A stretch of 35,709 nt of DNA, from NCBI GenBank assembly GCA_040902925.1, contig JBBDWJ010000129.1:1-35709 (forward strand), written 5' to 3'. The translations under genes were made by a program, and so were the position numbers. The notes beneath the pieces were generated by a model that was given only the letters and a program-made list of their open reading frames with translations, was not told the DNA's origin and searched no databases. Positions 24,986-32,902 of the stretch are shown here, piece after piece. The stretch comes from JBBDWJ01 sp040902925. Lineage in GTDB: Bacteria > Acidobacteriota > Terriglobia > Bryobacterales > UBA6623. How positions within the stretch are numbered: the first letter of the stretch is position 1; each line of letters begins with the position of its first letter.

Positions 24986-26032
24986 ATGGTACGAACCCTC
25001 AACCGGGCCGGCAGCGCCGTCGCGCTGCTGCTGGTCACCGTAGCGGCCCTGCCTGGCCAGAATCTCAACCACGTTGATGTAGCACTCGACGCGCCGTCAT
25101 CCGAAAGCGCCGGGAGTCGCGACGCGGCGGCCGCCCAGCCGGAGGCCGCCGGCGAGCCGCGGGAAACCTACACGCTGGGCCCGGGCGATCTGCTGGCAAT
25201 CCACGTTCTCGAAGCTGAGACCTCCTTCGCCGAACCGGTGCGCATCTCAACCAGCGGCGTTCTGCACCTGCCGATGGCCGGGCGCGTTCCCGCCGGCGGA
25301 TTGACCGTCGCGCAGCTCGAAACCAGCCTCAGCGAACGCCTCACCGCCTACGTGCACGACCCGCACGTCACCGTGAATGTTGTCGAATACCGCAGCCGCC
25401 CCGTCACAGTCATCGGAGCCGTGCAACACCCGGGTGTGCAAGTGCTTTCGGGCGAACAGACGCTGCTGGAAGTGCTTTCTCAGGCCGGAGGCCTACGGCC
25501 CGAAGCCGCGCCCACGATTCAGATCACGCGCCAGCTCGCCTGGGGTACGCTGCCGCTCGCCAACGCGCGTCCCGACCGCAGCGGCAAGTTCAGCATCGCC
25601 GAGGTCAATCTCAAAGACGTGCTCGCGGGCGGCGGGGCCGCTAAGAACCTGGTCATCCGTCCGCAGGACGTGATCTCCGTGCCGCGCGCCGAGATGATCT
25701 ACGTTGTCGGCGCGGTGCGGCAAGCCAGCGGTTTCGTGCTCGAGCAGCGCAACAGTCTGTCGGTGCTCGAGGCGCTTTCCCTCGCCGGCGGTCTGGCCCC
25801 TAAATCCGCTCCGCAGCGCGCCGTCATCCTGCGGCCCGGCGAGGAGGGAGCCGGCCAGCGGATTCAGGTCGCGGTAAATCTCAAAAACGTGCTGGCGGGA
25901 AAAGATCCCGACTTGGCGCTCGGCAGCGAGGACGTGCTCTACGTGCCCTACAGCGGGGCCAAGATCGCCGCCGAGAAAGCCGTGAACGCCGCCATCACGA
26001 TCGGCACGGGCCTGCTGGTCTGGCGGCGTTGA
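24986..26032 (+). CDS. Polysaccharide export protein (Wza-like) with SLBB domains
   Basis: 348 aa. A signal peptide (AGSAVALLLVTVAALPGQ) is followed by a polar linker and a Poly_export domain (about residues 60-130: YTLGPGDLLAIHVLE, VRISTSGVLHLPMAGRVPA). Two SLBB units follow (about 132-215: VTVIGAVQHPGVQVL; and 235-315: IYVVGAVRQASGFVLE). The last residues form a hydrophobic helix (INAAITIGTGLLVW type) that could be the outer-membrane helix of Wza-like proteins. No lipobox. No Wzc or polymerase genes are next to it. The ATG has no clear ribosome binding site. A SAM methyltransferase follows after 24 bases, so the pair may serve glycan export or modification. Confidence 0.92.
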   Translation: MVRTLNRAGSAVALLLVTVAALPGQNLNHVDVALDAPSSESAGSRDAAAAQPEAAGEPRETYTLGPGDLLAIHVLEAETSFAEPVRISTSGVLHLPMAGRVPAGGLTVAQLETSLSERLTAYVHDPHVTVNVVEYRSRPVTVIGAVQHPGVQVLSGEQTLLEVLSQAGGLRPEAAPTIQITRQLAWGTLPLANARPDRSGKFSIAEVNLKDVLAGGGAAKNLVIRPQDVISVPRAEMIYVVGAVRQASGFVLEQRNSLSVLEALSLAGGLAPKSAPQRAVILRPGEEGAGQRIQVAVNLKNVLAGKDPDLALGSEDVLYVPYSGAKIAAEKAVNAAITIGTGLLVWRR

Positions 26033-26056
26033 AGAAAGCGCCGGCAGGGCTCGACG

Positions 26057-26956
26057 ATGCACTGGCGCGCAAAACTCGCGGTCCAAAACGCGATCGCCGC
26101 ATTACCGCCGCGATTCGGCGATCCCCTTTACCACTCCCTGCAAAAGCGCAGCGGCCTCAAGCCGAACTGCCAAAGCCACTACGATTTCGTAACGCACTGT
26201 GAGCGGCTGCTGGGCAATGGGAGCGCGTGGATTGCGGGAAAGAGCGTGGTCGAGCTGGGCTCCGGCTGGTTCCCGCTGACGCCGCTGCTGCTTGCCGGCC
26301 TGGGCGCAAGCGAGGTACACACATTCGATCTCCACGAGCACTATTCGCCCGAGCGGATCAGGGAGGCGGCACGGGCGCTACGCAGTTTCCGGAAGGAGTT
26401 TGCCGGGCTACCGTTCTTAAAGGAATCCGAATTCAGCGGCCGGTTGCCGCCCGTTGTGCACTACTACCCGCGAGCGGATCTCGCCAAATGCAACGGGCTT
26501 CCCTGCGGCAAGATTGACCTCGCCATTTCGCGGGCTGCGATCGAGCACATCGAGCCGGACACAATAAGCCGCATTCACTCCACCTCGCACCGCTGGCTCG
26601 CTCCGGATGGCGTTTGGGTTCACTTGGTTTCGCCGTCCGATCATCGCGCTTACTCCGACAAGCGGCTCCACTTGGTAGACTTTCTGCGCTACAGCGAACG
26701 GGAGTGGCAGCGCCTTTCCGGAAATCGCTTCTCGTATCACAATCGCCTGCGACGGCCGCAGTACGCCGCGATCTTCGAGGCCACTGGATGGAGAGTCGCC
26801 AAGCAAGAATTCTCCGTGCCGCCGGTCGTGCTGAACTCCATCAGCCGCGTCGATATTCATTCCGCCTTTCAAAGCTTCTCTTTGCAGGATCTCGTGGCTT
26901 CCAGCTTGTGGTTTGTGCTGACCCGCCAAAACGTCGAACCCGGAACGCCGGGCTAG
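26057..26956 (+). CDS. Class I SAM-dependent methyltransferase
   Basis: 299 aa, no signal peptide. Motif I is VVELGSGWFPLTPLLLAG (about residues 64-81), followed by acidic motif II VHTFDLHE. The post-I region is SRAAIEHIEP, and the end of the Rossmann-like domain has HRWLAPDGVWVHLVSPSDH. A C-terminal part (YHNRLRRPQYAAIFEATGW) may cap the substrate. The substrate cannot be read from sequence. Being 24 bases after the SLBB export gene suggests a sugar or glycan substrate, but this is weak evidence. Confidence 0.85.
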   Translation: MHWRAKLAVQNAIAALPPRFGDPLYHSLQKRSGLKPNCQSHYDFVTHCERLLGNGSAWIAGKSVVELGSGWFPLTPLLLAGLGASEVHTFDLHEHYSPERIREAARALRSFRKEFAGLPFLKESEFSGRLPPVVHYYPRADLAKCNGLPCGKIDLAISRAAIEHIEPDTISRIHSTSHRWLAPDGVWVHLVSPSDHRAYSDKRLHLVDFLRYSEREWQRLSGNRFSYHNRLRRPQYAAIFEATGWRVAKQEFSVPPVVLNSISRVDIHSAFQSFSLQDLVASSLWFVLTRQNVEPGTPG

Positions 26957-27098
26957 AGAATTCGCCGGCAATCGAGGGTAGCGATCCACCGTTGCCGCAC
27001 CGGCGCCTTGTCTGCTGTTCCGTCTGTTGTTCCCGCTCCGGCGACGTGTGACAATCGAAGAACCGTTGAACACTTCCCTGCTTCGGATGGTCTTCGCT

Positions 27099-28823
27099 AT
27101 GAAACCGGAACCTATTGATCTCGATTCCTTATTGCCGCGACGAACTTGGCTGAAGCTGCTCGGCGTGCTCGCCGCGGCCCAAACTCCGCTTGCCGTCTCC
27201 CCTTCCCGCGCCCAACAGCAGGAGGAGGAAAAACCGCTGCGGGTGACACCTGAGATGCTCGATCACGCGCTGGCGCTGATCGGGCTGCAATTTTCCGCCG
27301 AACAGAGCGAGTTGATGCTGCGAACAGTCGATCGGCAGCTCGAAACATACGAAGCCTTGCGCGCCGTCGAGATCGGCTACGACGTCGAGCCGGCATTCGT
27401 TTTCAATCCGCTGCTGCCCGGCAAGACGCCACCCAAACAGTCGCCGCCGTTTCCCGACTACACGCGCCGTGCGCCGGCCGCGCGCGCCTGGCAATCGGTC
27501 GAGGAGCTCGCATTTCTGCCGGTCGAACAGCTTGCGCCGCTCGTACGAGAGCGGCGCGTGAGTTCCAGCGAGCTGACACGCATGTATCTCGGGCGGCTCA
27601 AAAAGTACGGCCCCGGGCTGCTGTGCGTCGTGAATCTCACCGAAGAGTTGGCTCTCGAACAGGCCGCGCAAGCCGACCGTGAAATCGCCGCGGGCCGCTA
27701 CCGTGGGCCGCTGCACGGCATCCCTTGGGGCGCGAAAGATTTGTTCGCCACCAAGGGAATTCGCACCACTTGGGGCGCCGAACCGTTTCGCGAGCAGACG
27801 CCCGATCATGATTCGGCCGTCGTCGAGCGGCTGCGCGAAGCAGGCGCTGTGTTGGTCGCGAAACTTTCGATGGGCGAGTTGGCGATGGGTGGGCAGTGGT
27901 ATGCGGGAATGACGAAGAACCCGTGGGATCTCGAGCGGAGTTCGAGTGGTTCTTCAGCGGGCTCGGCCGTCGCCGCGGCAGCGGGCCTAGCGGGTTTTGC
28001 CATCGGCACCGAGACGCTAGGCTCTATCGTGTCGCCAAGTGACCGCTGCGGCGCTGTAGGTTTGCGCCCGACGTTCGGACGCGTCAGCCGCTACGGAGCT
28101 ATGGCGCTGAGCTGGACGATGGACAAGATCGGCCCCATCTGCCGCTCGGCCGAAGACTGCGCGATTGTTTTCGAGGCCATTCGTGGACCGGACGCGCGCG
28201 ACCGTTCGACCATCGACGCCGCCTTCGCATGGAATCCCGAACGGCCGCTAGGCGAGATGCGCATCGCGGTCCTGCGAAAGAAATTCGATGAGCTCGACGA
28301 AAAACAAAAACCGGTCTATACAAACGCGCTCGCGGCGCTCGAAGCGGCGGGAGCCAGACTCGAAGACGCGGAGTTCCCTGAATTTCCCAGCAACGCGCTG
28401 TCGCTGATCATCGAAGCCGAAGGCGCGGCGGCGTTCGATGCGCTGGGGCGGGCCGGAGGTTTTGAACAACTCAAGGGCCAGGGCGCCGGCAACTGGCCGA
28501 ATTTGCTGCGCTCGGCTCGTCTGACGCCCGCCGCCGAATATATCAATATGCAGCGGGCGCGCACTTTGCTGATGCGAATGATCGACGAGTTCATGTCGCG
28601 GTGGGACGTGCTGGTCACGCCGCCCGACGGCGACGTCTTGCGGGCCGGCAACCTCACCGGAATCCCCGAAGTGGCAGTGCCCTGCGGCTTCGATGGCAAG
28701 ATTCCTAAATCCCTGCGCCTTGTCGGCCCGCTGTTTCAAGAGGGAGCGCCACTGCGGCTGGCGCTGGCTTTCGAGCAAGCGACGAAGTGGCACACCATGC
28801 ACCCGCCGATGGATTTCGCGTGA
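27099..28823 (+). CDS. Amidase-signature hydrolase, probably Tat-exported
   Basis: 574 aa from the ATG at 27099. A twin-arginine-type leader (PRRTWLKLLGVLAAA) ends near SRAQ. The amidase signature domain has Lys213 (GAKDLF), cis-Ser285 (SGSSAGSA) and nucleophile Ser309 (GTETLGSIVSPS). The usual GG before the nucleophile (TGGS) is LG here. Other conserved parts are PLHGIPWGAKD, HDSAVVERLREAGAVLVAK and LRPTFGRVSRYG. Upstream frame extension reaches a TTG at 27027 and an ATG at 27087, both less likely because they place extra residues before the Tat motif. The substrate is unknown. The stop lies 3 bases before the YdeI gene. Confidence 0.92.
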   Translation: MKPEPIDLDSLLPRRTWLKLLGVLAAAQTPLAVSPSRAQQQEEEKPLRVTPEMLDHALALIGLQFSAEQSELMLRTVDRQLETYEALRAVEIGYDVEPAFVFNPLLPGKTPPKQSPPFPDYTRRAPAARAWQSVEELAFLPVEQLAPLVRERRVSSSELTRMYLGRLKKYGPGLLCVVNLTEELALEQAAQADREIAAGRYRGPLHGIPWGAKDLFATKGIRTTWGAEPFREQTPDHDSAVVERLREAGAVLVAKLSMGELAMGGQWYAGMTKNPWDLERSSSGSSAGSAVAAAAGLAGFAIGTETLGSIVSPSDRCGAVGLRPTFGRVSRYGAMALSWTMDKIGPICRSAEDCAIVFEAIRGPDARDRSTIDAAFAWNPERPLGEMRIAVLRKKFDELDEKQKPVYTNALAALEAAGARLEDAEFPEFPSNALSLIIEAEGAAAFDALGRAGGFEQLKGQGAGNWPNLLRSARLTPAAEYINMQRARTLLMRMIDEFMSRWDVLVTPPDGDVLRAGNLTGIPEVAVPCGFDGKIPKSLRLVGPLFQEGAPLRLALAFEQATKWHTMHPPMDFA

Positions 28824-28826
28824 TGA

Positions 28827-29390
28827 ATGGATATGACCGAGCTCAAGCTTTTGGAGATACAGAGCCGCAAGCAATGGCGGACGTGGCTGGCAAAGCAGCA
28901 CGCCTCGATCCCGGGCGTGTGGCTCGTGTTTCACAAAGACCACACAGGCGTGAAGTCCATCGAATACGAAGACTCGGTTCGCGAGGCGTTGTGCTTTGGA
29001 TGGATCGACAGCCTGATCCGGCGTTTGGATGACGACCGCTATGCCCGCAAATTCACGCCGCGGAAGCCCACCAGCAAGTGGTCGGACATCAACCGCAAAC
29101 GATGGGCGGAGCTGAATGCCGCTGGCCTTCTCAAACCGGTGGGCCTTGCAGCCGCGCCAACCGACAACAGCTACGCACCCAAGCCGGAAATTCCGGAGCT
29201 GCCCGCCTACATCGCCAAGGCATTCAAGACAGATCCGAAAGCGTGGCGCTTCTTTCAGGAGTTGACGCCAACCCAGCGGCGTCACTATGTGGTGTGGATA
29301 CATATCGCCAAGCGACCGGAAACACGCGAGAAGCGCATTCGCGAATCGATCGCTCTACTCGAGGCCGGAAAAAAGCTGGGCTTGAAATGA
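28827..29390 (+). CDS. YdeI/OmpD-associated family protein
   Basis: 187 aa, full family length. Seen: SRKQWRTWLAKQH, GVWLVFHKDH, YEDSVREALCFGWIDSLIRR, YARKFTPRKPTSKWSDIN and the C-terminal LTPTQRRHYVVWIHIAKRPETR with a basic tail. This is the YdeI/OmpD-associated pattern; members were linked to bacteriocin tolerance in enterics, but the biochemistry is unknown. Cytoplasmic, no signal peptide. The ATG lies 3 bases after the amidase stop, so it is probably translationally coupled. Its stop converges on the hydroxy-acid oxidase gene 100 bases away. Confidence 0.92.
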   Translation: MDMTELKLLEIQSRKQWRTWLAKQHASIPGVWLVFHKDHTGVKSIEYEDSVREALCFGWIDSLIRRLDDDRYARKFTPRKPTSKWSDINRKRWAELNAAGLLKPVGLAAAPTDNSYAPKPEIPELPAYIAKAFKTDPKAWRFFQELTPTQRRHYVVWIHIAKRPETREKRIRESIALLEAGKKLGLK

Positions 29391-29490
29391 ACGAACCCGA
29401 AGGCGGGGGCCGGACCGGTGCGATTCACGACGCGATGATTAACTGCGGCATCACACCTTCAGTCTCTGCTGAATCGAACGCAGCCAAGGG

Positions 29491-30585
29491 CTAGCGTTTG
29501 TGGATTCTCACCATGTCACGGGTAATGGCGCTGAGGTTTGCCGCGCCCACCATCGTCATGTCGCTGGCTAGCTCGGTTTGCAGCAGCTCGATCACGGCTT
29601 GTACACCGTCGGCGCCGTAAGCCGCCAGGCCCCACAGCGGCGGCCGCCCGAGCAATACTGCCCGCGCGCCGAGCGCCAGCGCTTTGAGGATGTCGCTGCC
29701 ACGCCGAAAGCTGCCGTCGATAAGAACCGGCACTTTGCCGCCGACGGCGCCCGCGATCGCGGGCAGCACGCTGAGCGGGTGGGCAAGTCCACTCACGAAA
29801 CGCCCGCCGTGGTTCGACACAATGATGCCTGCGACGCCCTTCTCGACCGCGATCTGGGCCTCCTCGACGCTCATAACTCCTTTGATCAACAACGGCAAGC
29901 CGATCTGCTGCCGGACACGATCAATGTAATTCCAGTCGAGCGCCGGATTGCCGGTCACCGGAAGCTGCGATGCCTTTGACGTACCGTTGGCGCCGGACTT
30001 GTAGGGTGTCCCTACGGTGACGCAAACCGCCTTGCAGCCCGCCTTGGCCGCTCGCTGCGCCCGGCTCACAACCGCGGCCGCGTCCGGCTCCGGGTAGATT
30101 TGGTACCACAGCGGCGTCTGCGCGCCGGCGGCGATCTCTTCGATCGGAAAACTCGATCGGTCGGCCACGACCATCGCCGCTTTGGCCGCGGAGGCGCCGC
30201 GCGCCATCATCAACTCACCTTCGGGATGGAACTGCTTTTGGTGCGACGCCGGCCCGACCACGATCGGCGCGAACAGTTTGTCACCAAACAGGTCCACGCT
30301 CAAATCAAGGTCCATCGTGTTGACCATCAGATGCTGCTGGAAGGTCATCCGGTCGAAGGCCTTGCGATCGCTACCCGCGATCTTTCCGTAAGCGGCATCG
30401 TCGAGCTTGCGCTCGGCCATGGACTCGAACTCGAATGCGTTGATGATCTCACCGCGGGGCGCGATGTGGCCCGGCGGCTCGCCGATCAACCGCGGCGCCT
30501 GCTGCGCGGGCAGAAGCGGAGAAGCCGCAAACAGGGAACCGAGACCCGCGAGGGCCTTTCGGCGATTAAAGGGACGGCCGCTCAT
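29491..30585 (-). CDS. FMN alpha-hydroxy-acid oxidase-like protein (paralogue 2), conserved Asp missing
   Basis: 364 aa from the ATG at 30585, which overlaps the stop of the upstream paralogue (ATGA). The leader NRRKALAGLGSLFAASPLLPA is twin-arginine-like, suggesting export with FMN bound. The TIM-barrel hydroxy-acid oxidase domain has PIVVGPASHQKQFHPEGE, LWYQIYPEPD, Lys235 (LIKGVM), and His259 with Arg262 (SNHGGR). The FMN phosphate region DGSFRRGSDILKALALGA is intact. Where relatives have VTVDTP this protein has VTVGTP (Gly192), so the Asp that supports the catalytic His is lost. Substrate unknown. Frame extension beyond 30585 lies inside the upstream gene and is not real coding. Confidence 0.9.
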   Translation of the reverse strand: MSGRPFNRRKALAGLGSLFAASPLLPAQQAPRLIGEPPGHIAPRGEIINAFEFESMAERKLDDAAYGKIAGSDRKAFDRMTFQQHLMVNTMDLDLSVDLFGDKLFAPIVVGPASHQKQFHPEGELMMARGASAAKAAMVVADRSSFPIEEIAAGAQTPLWYQIYPEPDAAAVVSRAQRAAKAGCKAVCVTVGTPYKSGANGTSKASQLPVTGNPALDWNYIDRVRQQIGLPLLIKGVMSVEEAQIAVEKGVAGIIVSNHGGRFVSGLAHPLSVLPAIAGAVGGKVPVLIDGSFRRGSDILKALALGARAVLLGRPPLWGLAAYGADGVQAVIELLQTELASDMTMVGAANLSAITRDMVRIHKR

Positions 30586-31793
30586 GGGAAATCCGTCCTC
30601 ACGAGCGTCCGGTCGATAGAGGCGAGCGACGGCCGCCCGGTGTGCGCCATGGCCAGCACGAGTTCCGTCTGCAGGATCTCGATCACGCGCTGCACGCCCG
30701 GTGCGCCGAACGAACCCAAACCCCAGCGCGGCACGCGGCCCAGGCAAACCGCCGACGCGCCCAACGCGAGCGCTTTGAGAATGTCGCTGCCGCGGCGGAA
30801 ACCGCCGTCGATGAGCACCGGCACTTTGCCGCCGACCGCATCGACGATCTCGGGCAATACCTCGAGACTGGAGGGCGAATAATCGAGCGCGCGGCCGCCG
30901 TGGTTCGACACGATGACTCCATCGAGCCCATGCTCGATGCACAAGCGCGCGTCACGCGCCGTGAGAACGCCTTTGGCGAGCATCGGCGTCTTGACGAACG
31001 CGCGAAGCTGCTCGAACAACTTCCACTCGTACCACAGCCGCCCGGTGGAAATGCGATACGGGCTGGGCTGCTCTTCCGCGCCTCTGCGGCGCGCCGCCCG
31101 CCGGTTCGGCCGGTTCTCCTCCGCGATGACCAGCAGATTTCGATCGTGCAAGCGGCGCTCGTAGTAGCCCGATTGCTGATCGACCGTGACGACGATAGCC
31201 TGGCAGCCGGCCGCCTGCGCGCGTTCGAGCGGCTCGCGATTCTCATCGATCTGTTGCCGCGGATAGAGCTGATACCACAGCGGCCCGCTGGCAGCCTCGG
31301 CGGTTTTTTCGATCGGCAGGCTCGCGACGTAGCTGACGATCATCGGAGTATTGGCCGCCGCCGTGGCGCCCTGATGCGTCGCCGCTTCTCCGTCAGGGTG
31401 CAGCGCAACGTGGCCCGCCGACGGCGCGAGCATGATGGGATACGCCATCTTGGTGCCCAGCACGTCGGTTGCGGTCCCGATCGCGTTGACGTTGACCACG
31501 CTCTTGGGCACCAGCTCGACCCAATCGAACGACTCGCGGTTGCGCCGCAGCGTAAATTCGCCGCAGGTGCCGTAGGCAGTGTAGTTGTAGACCTCCCGCG
31601 GCAGCTTTTCGTACGCGACGGCTTCAAAATCAAAGGCGTTGACCAACTCATCCATTGCGGGCACGCGGCTGTGGTCGCGGAACGTGTCCTGCTGGCCGTG
31701 GAGCAGGGGCGACCCAGCCAGAAAGCCCGCCAATCCGTGAACCGCCTTGCGCCGGGATACGCCTTTTTCCCAGAAGTTTTGCTGTTTACCCAT
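30582..31793 (-). CDS. FMN alpha-hydroxy-acid oxidase (paralogue 1), Tat-type leader
   Basis: 403 aa from the ATG at 31793. The leader VSRRKAVHGLAGFLAGSPLL has twin arginines. The hydroxy-acid oxidase domain keeps LWYQLYPRQQ, the catalytic Asp in VTVDQQ, Lys in MLAKGVL, the catalytic His/Arg in SNHGGRALD, and DGGFRRGSDILKALALGA for FMN. The family oxidises L-2-hydroxy acids such as lactate or glycolate; the substrate here cannot be fixed. An extended reading frame reaches 31973 but runs into the repeat-rich gap and has no signal peptide, so 31793 is preferred although no clear ribosome binding site is seen. It is the first gene of a two-paralogue operon. Confidence 0.9.
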   Translation of the reverse strand: MGKQQNFWEKGVSRRKAVHGLAGFLAGSPLLHGQQDTFRDHSRVPAMDELVNAFDFEAVAYEKLPREVYNYTAYGTCGEFTLRRNRESFDWVELVPKSVVNVNAIGTATDVLGTKMAYPIMLAPSAGHVALHPDGEAATHQGATAAANTPMIVSYVASLPIEKTAEAASGPLWYQLYPRQQIDENREPLERAQAAGCQAIVVTVDQQSGYYERRLHDRNLLVIAEENRPNRRAARRRGAEEQPSPYRISTGRLWYEWKLFEQLRAFVKTPMLAKGVLTARDARLCIEHGLDGVIVSNHGGRALDYSPSSLEVLPEIVDAVGGKVPVLIDGGFRRGSDILKALALGASAVCLGRVPRWGLGSFGAPGVQRVIEILQTELVLAMAHTGRPSLASIDRTLVRTDFP

Positions 31794-31918
31794 CAAGACT
31801 AACTGTGCGGCTGGCTGGTTGCGTTGGAACGTCCCCAGGTTACGATTTTCGAGCAGACAATGCTCGATTCGCGGGATAGCGTGGTGAGGATAGCACGCTG
31901 AAACGCGTGCGGACAACA

Positions 31919-32081
31919 ATCGCCGTAGGCGATGCGGGCCGTACCCGCGGGGGCTGGGCCACACAATAACCACGGAGTATCGACGAGCGCGGATCTGGGC
32001 GTGCGAGCAAAGCGGACATCGGCGCCAATTTTTGTGGTGTGCCCCACCCTGGCGGGTAGGGCTCGGATCGCCGGCGGCGAT
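31919..32081. repeat. REPIN-like element 2: two inverted 40-bp double-hairpin units
   Basis: Unit D (31919-31958, plus) and unit C (32042-32081, minus) converge across 83 bases. Each has hairpin 1 ATCGCC, 3-base loop, GGCGAT, then a 5-base GC-rich spacer and hairpin 2. In unit C hairpin 2 is CCCTACCC, loop GCCA, GGGTGGGG and fully pairs, counting one G-T pair. In unit D it is CCGTACCC, loop GCGG, GGGCTGGG with three central mismatches. Unit length and layout equal those of the element at 12605-12775, while the hairpin 2 sequence differs and still pairs, so structure appears conserved. Confidence 0.8.
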
Positions 32082-32157
32082 TTTTCTCCCACGGCTCTAC
32101 TCCAGCACGGTAAACGCGTACAGGCTGTCGCCGGTCAAGATATAAGGACGGCTGCGG

Positions 32158-32183
32158 AAACGGGCCGGTAACGGCCGTTTTTT
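32158..32183 (+). terminator. Terminator-like hairpin with T run
   Basis: AAACGG (32158-32163) and CC (32165-32166) pair with GG (32173-32174) and CCGTTT (32175-32180), and the T run continues to 32183 on the plus strand. On the minus strand the same hairpin is followed by only three T residues; it lies about 70-95 bases downstream of the gluconate dehydrogenase subunit 3 stop. It may end that operon or an unseen plus-strand transcript. Orientation is uncertain. Confidence 0.4.
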
Positions 32184-32250
32184 GTCAGGACCGGCCCAAA
32201 CGGCATGACCGTTTGCATGGCCCCTTGGCAACAAGCGCAAACGGCCGGTC
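32158..32250. repeat. Alternating AAACGG/CCGTTT inverted-repeat array
   Basis: AAACGG occurs at 32158, 32198 and 32239 and its complement CCGTTT at 32175 and 32209, so orientations alternate. CAAACGG-CATGA-CCGTTTG (32197-32215) is a perfect 7-bp stem. GACCGGCC (32189-32196) pairs with GGCCGGTC (32243-32250), which enclose it. Several mutually exclusive hairpins are possible. It starts 1 base after the stop of the minus-strand subunit gene, so it lies in its 3' untranslated region. Confidence 0.6.
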
Positions 32251-32251
32251 T

Positions 32252-32902
32252 TCACGCGCGCGGCTTCCGCTGCATCACGTAGCTGATGGCTTCCTGCGGC
32301 ACCGTGTATTCCATCACGGCCGTGTTTCCGATGTAGCCGATATCCTTCATGCCGATGGCGCTGGTGTAATAAGCGTCCACGCTCATGCGCCGGATCCAGC
32401 CGAAGAACTCCACTCCTGGGGTAAGGTTGCCTGCGCTGGAATCTTCCCCTTCTTCGCTTTCGCCGCGCCCGGCCTCGACCAGGGCGTCAAGCATTGCCGT
32501 CTGTTGGGCGGCGGTGGCGCTAACAAAATCGGTCGAGTGCTTCGCGCGCATTTGCCGATCGAGCCACAGTAGCCCGCCGCTATAAATAGCGGTCAGGCGG
32601 TCGTTCTGGTTGCACAGCAGATCGATGAACTCCGGAGCGCCCGCGTCAACAGCGCTGCCGTTGTCGCCGTCGGCGGGTACGATCAACTCCGCGAGCCGCG
32701 TGACCGTCTTGTACTCGTGCTCATTGAGCCGTTTGGGCACGTAGGCGCCGCCCGCGTTGGCGCGCTCCTGGCTTGCCTGTTCGTGAACGTGCTGCGCGAA
32801 CGCCACCTGCAGCGGCGCGCCGCTCATCAGCATCAATGCAGCCGAGCGGATGATCTCGCGCCGCGACAGACCGCCGATCTCGACCAGAGCTTTCTCAGAC
32901 AT
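32252..32902 (-). CDS. Gluconate 2-dehydrogenase subunit 3 family protein
   Basis: 216 aa. The N-terminus has a Tat-like leader (GGLSRREIIRSAALMLMSGA) ending near VAFAQ. The Gluconate_2-dh3 domain runs from about residue 55: LNEHEYKTVTRLAELIVPADG, DAGAPEFIDLLC, and the C-terminal MSVDAYYTSAIGMKDIGYIGN. This small subunit normally escorts the GMC flavoprotein through the Tat system and stabilises it. Its ATG overlaps the end of the GMC gene by 8 bases, which fits a complex made in fixed ratio. No cytochrome subunit follows it. Confidence 0.93.
   Translation of the reverse strand: MSEKALVEIGGLSRREIIRSAALMLMSGAPLQVAFAQHVHEQASQERANAGGAYVPKRLNEHEYKTVTRLAELIVPADGDNGSAVDAGAPEFIDLLCNQNDRLTAIYSGGLLWLDRQMRAKHSTDFVSATAAQQTAMLDALVEAGRGESEEGEDSSAGNLTPGVEFFGWIRRMSVDAYYTSAIGMKDIGYIGNTAVMEYTVPQEAISYVMQRKPRA

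Larger units (their letters stand above)
31794..32251. other. Long intergenic region with REPIN-like element and hairpin array
   Basis: No gene is supported in these 458 bases. They hold a convergent pair of double-hairpin units (31919-32081), then an alternating AAACGG/CCGTTT array with a terminator-like hairpin (32158-32250) directly after the stop of the gluconate dehydrogenase subunit gene. The first 100 bases must hold the promoter of the hydroxy-acid oxidase operon, but I see no convincing boxes. A small RNA on the plus strand ending at the T run near 32183 is possible but has no good promoter. Confidence 0.6.

Noticed and set aside
28248..29303. 351-codon minus-strand frame across the amidase and YdeI genes
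   Set aside because: It spans two well-supported plus-strand genes and shows no family motif.
29387..29494. 35-codon frame overlapping the YdeI stop as ATGA
   Set aside because: It is too short to judge, has no recognisable motif, and continues an out-of-frame reading of the YdeI gene. It is not listed as a gene, although the overlap is suggestive.
30586..30942. N-terminal extension of hydroxy-acid oxidase paralogue 2
   Set aside because: The extension lies inside paralogue 1 in another frame, is Arg-rich nonsense-like, and would hide the Tat leader that begins at 30585.
31819..31846. Possible plus-strand promoter TTGCGT/TACGAT upstream of the second REPIN-like element
   Set aside because: The matches are poor (3/6 and 4/6), so a plus-strand small RNA is mentioned only as a possibility.
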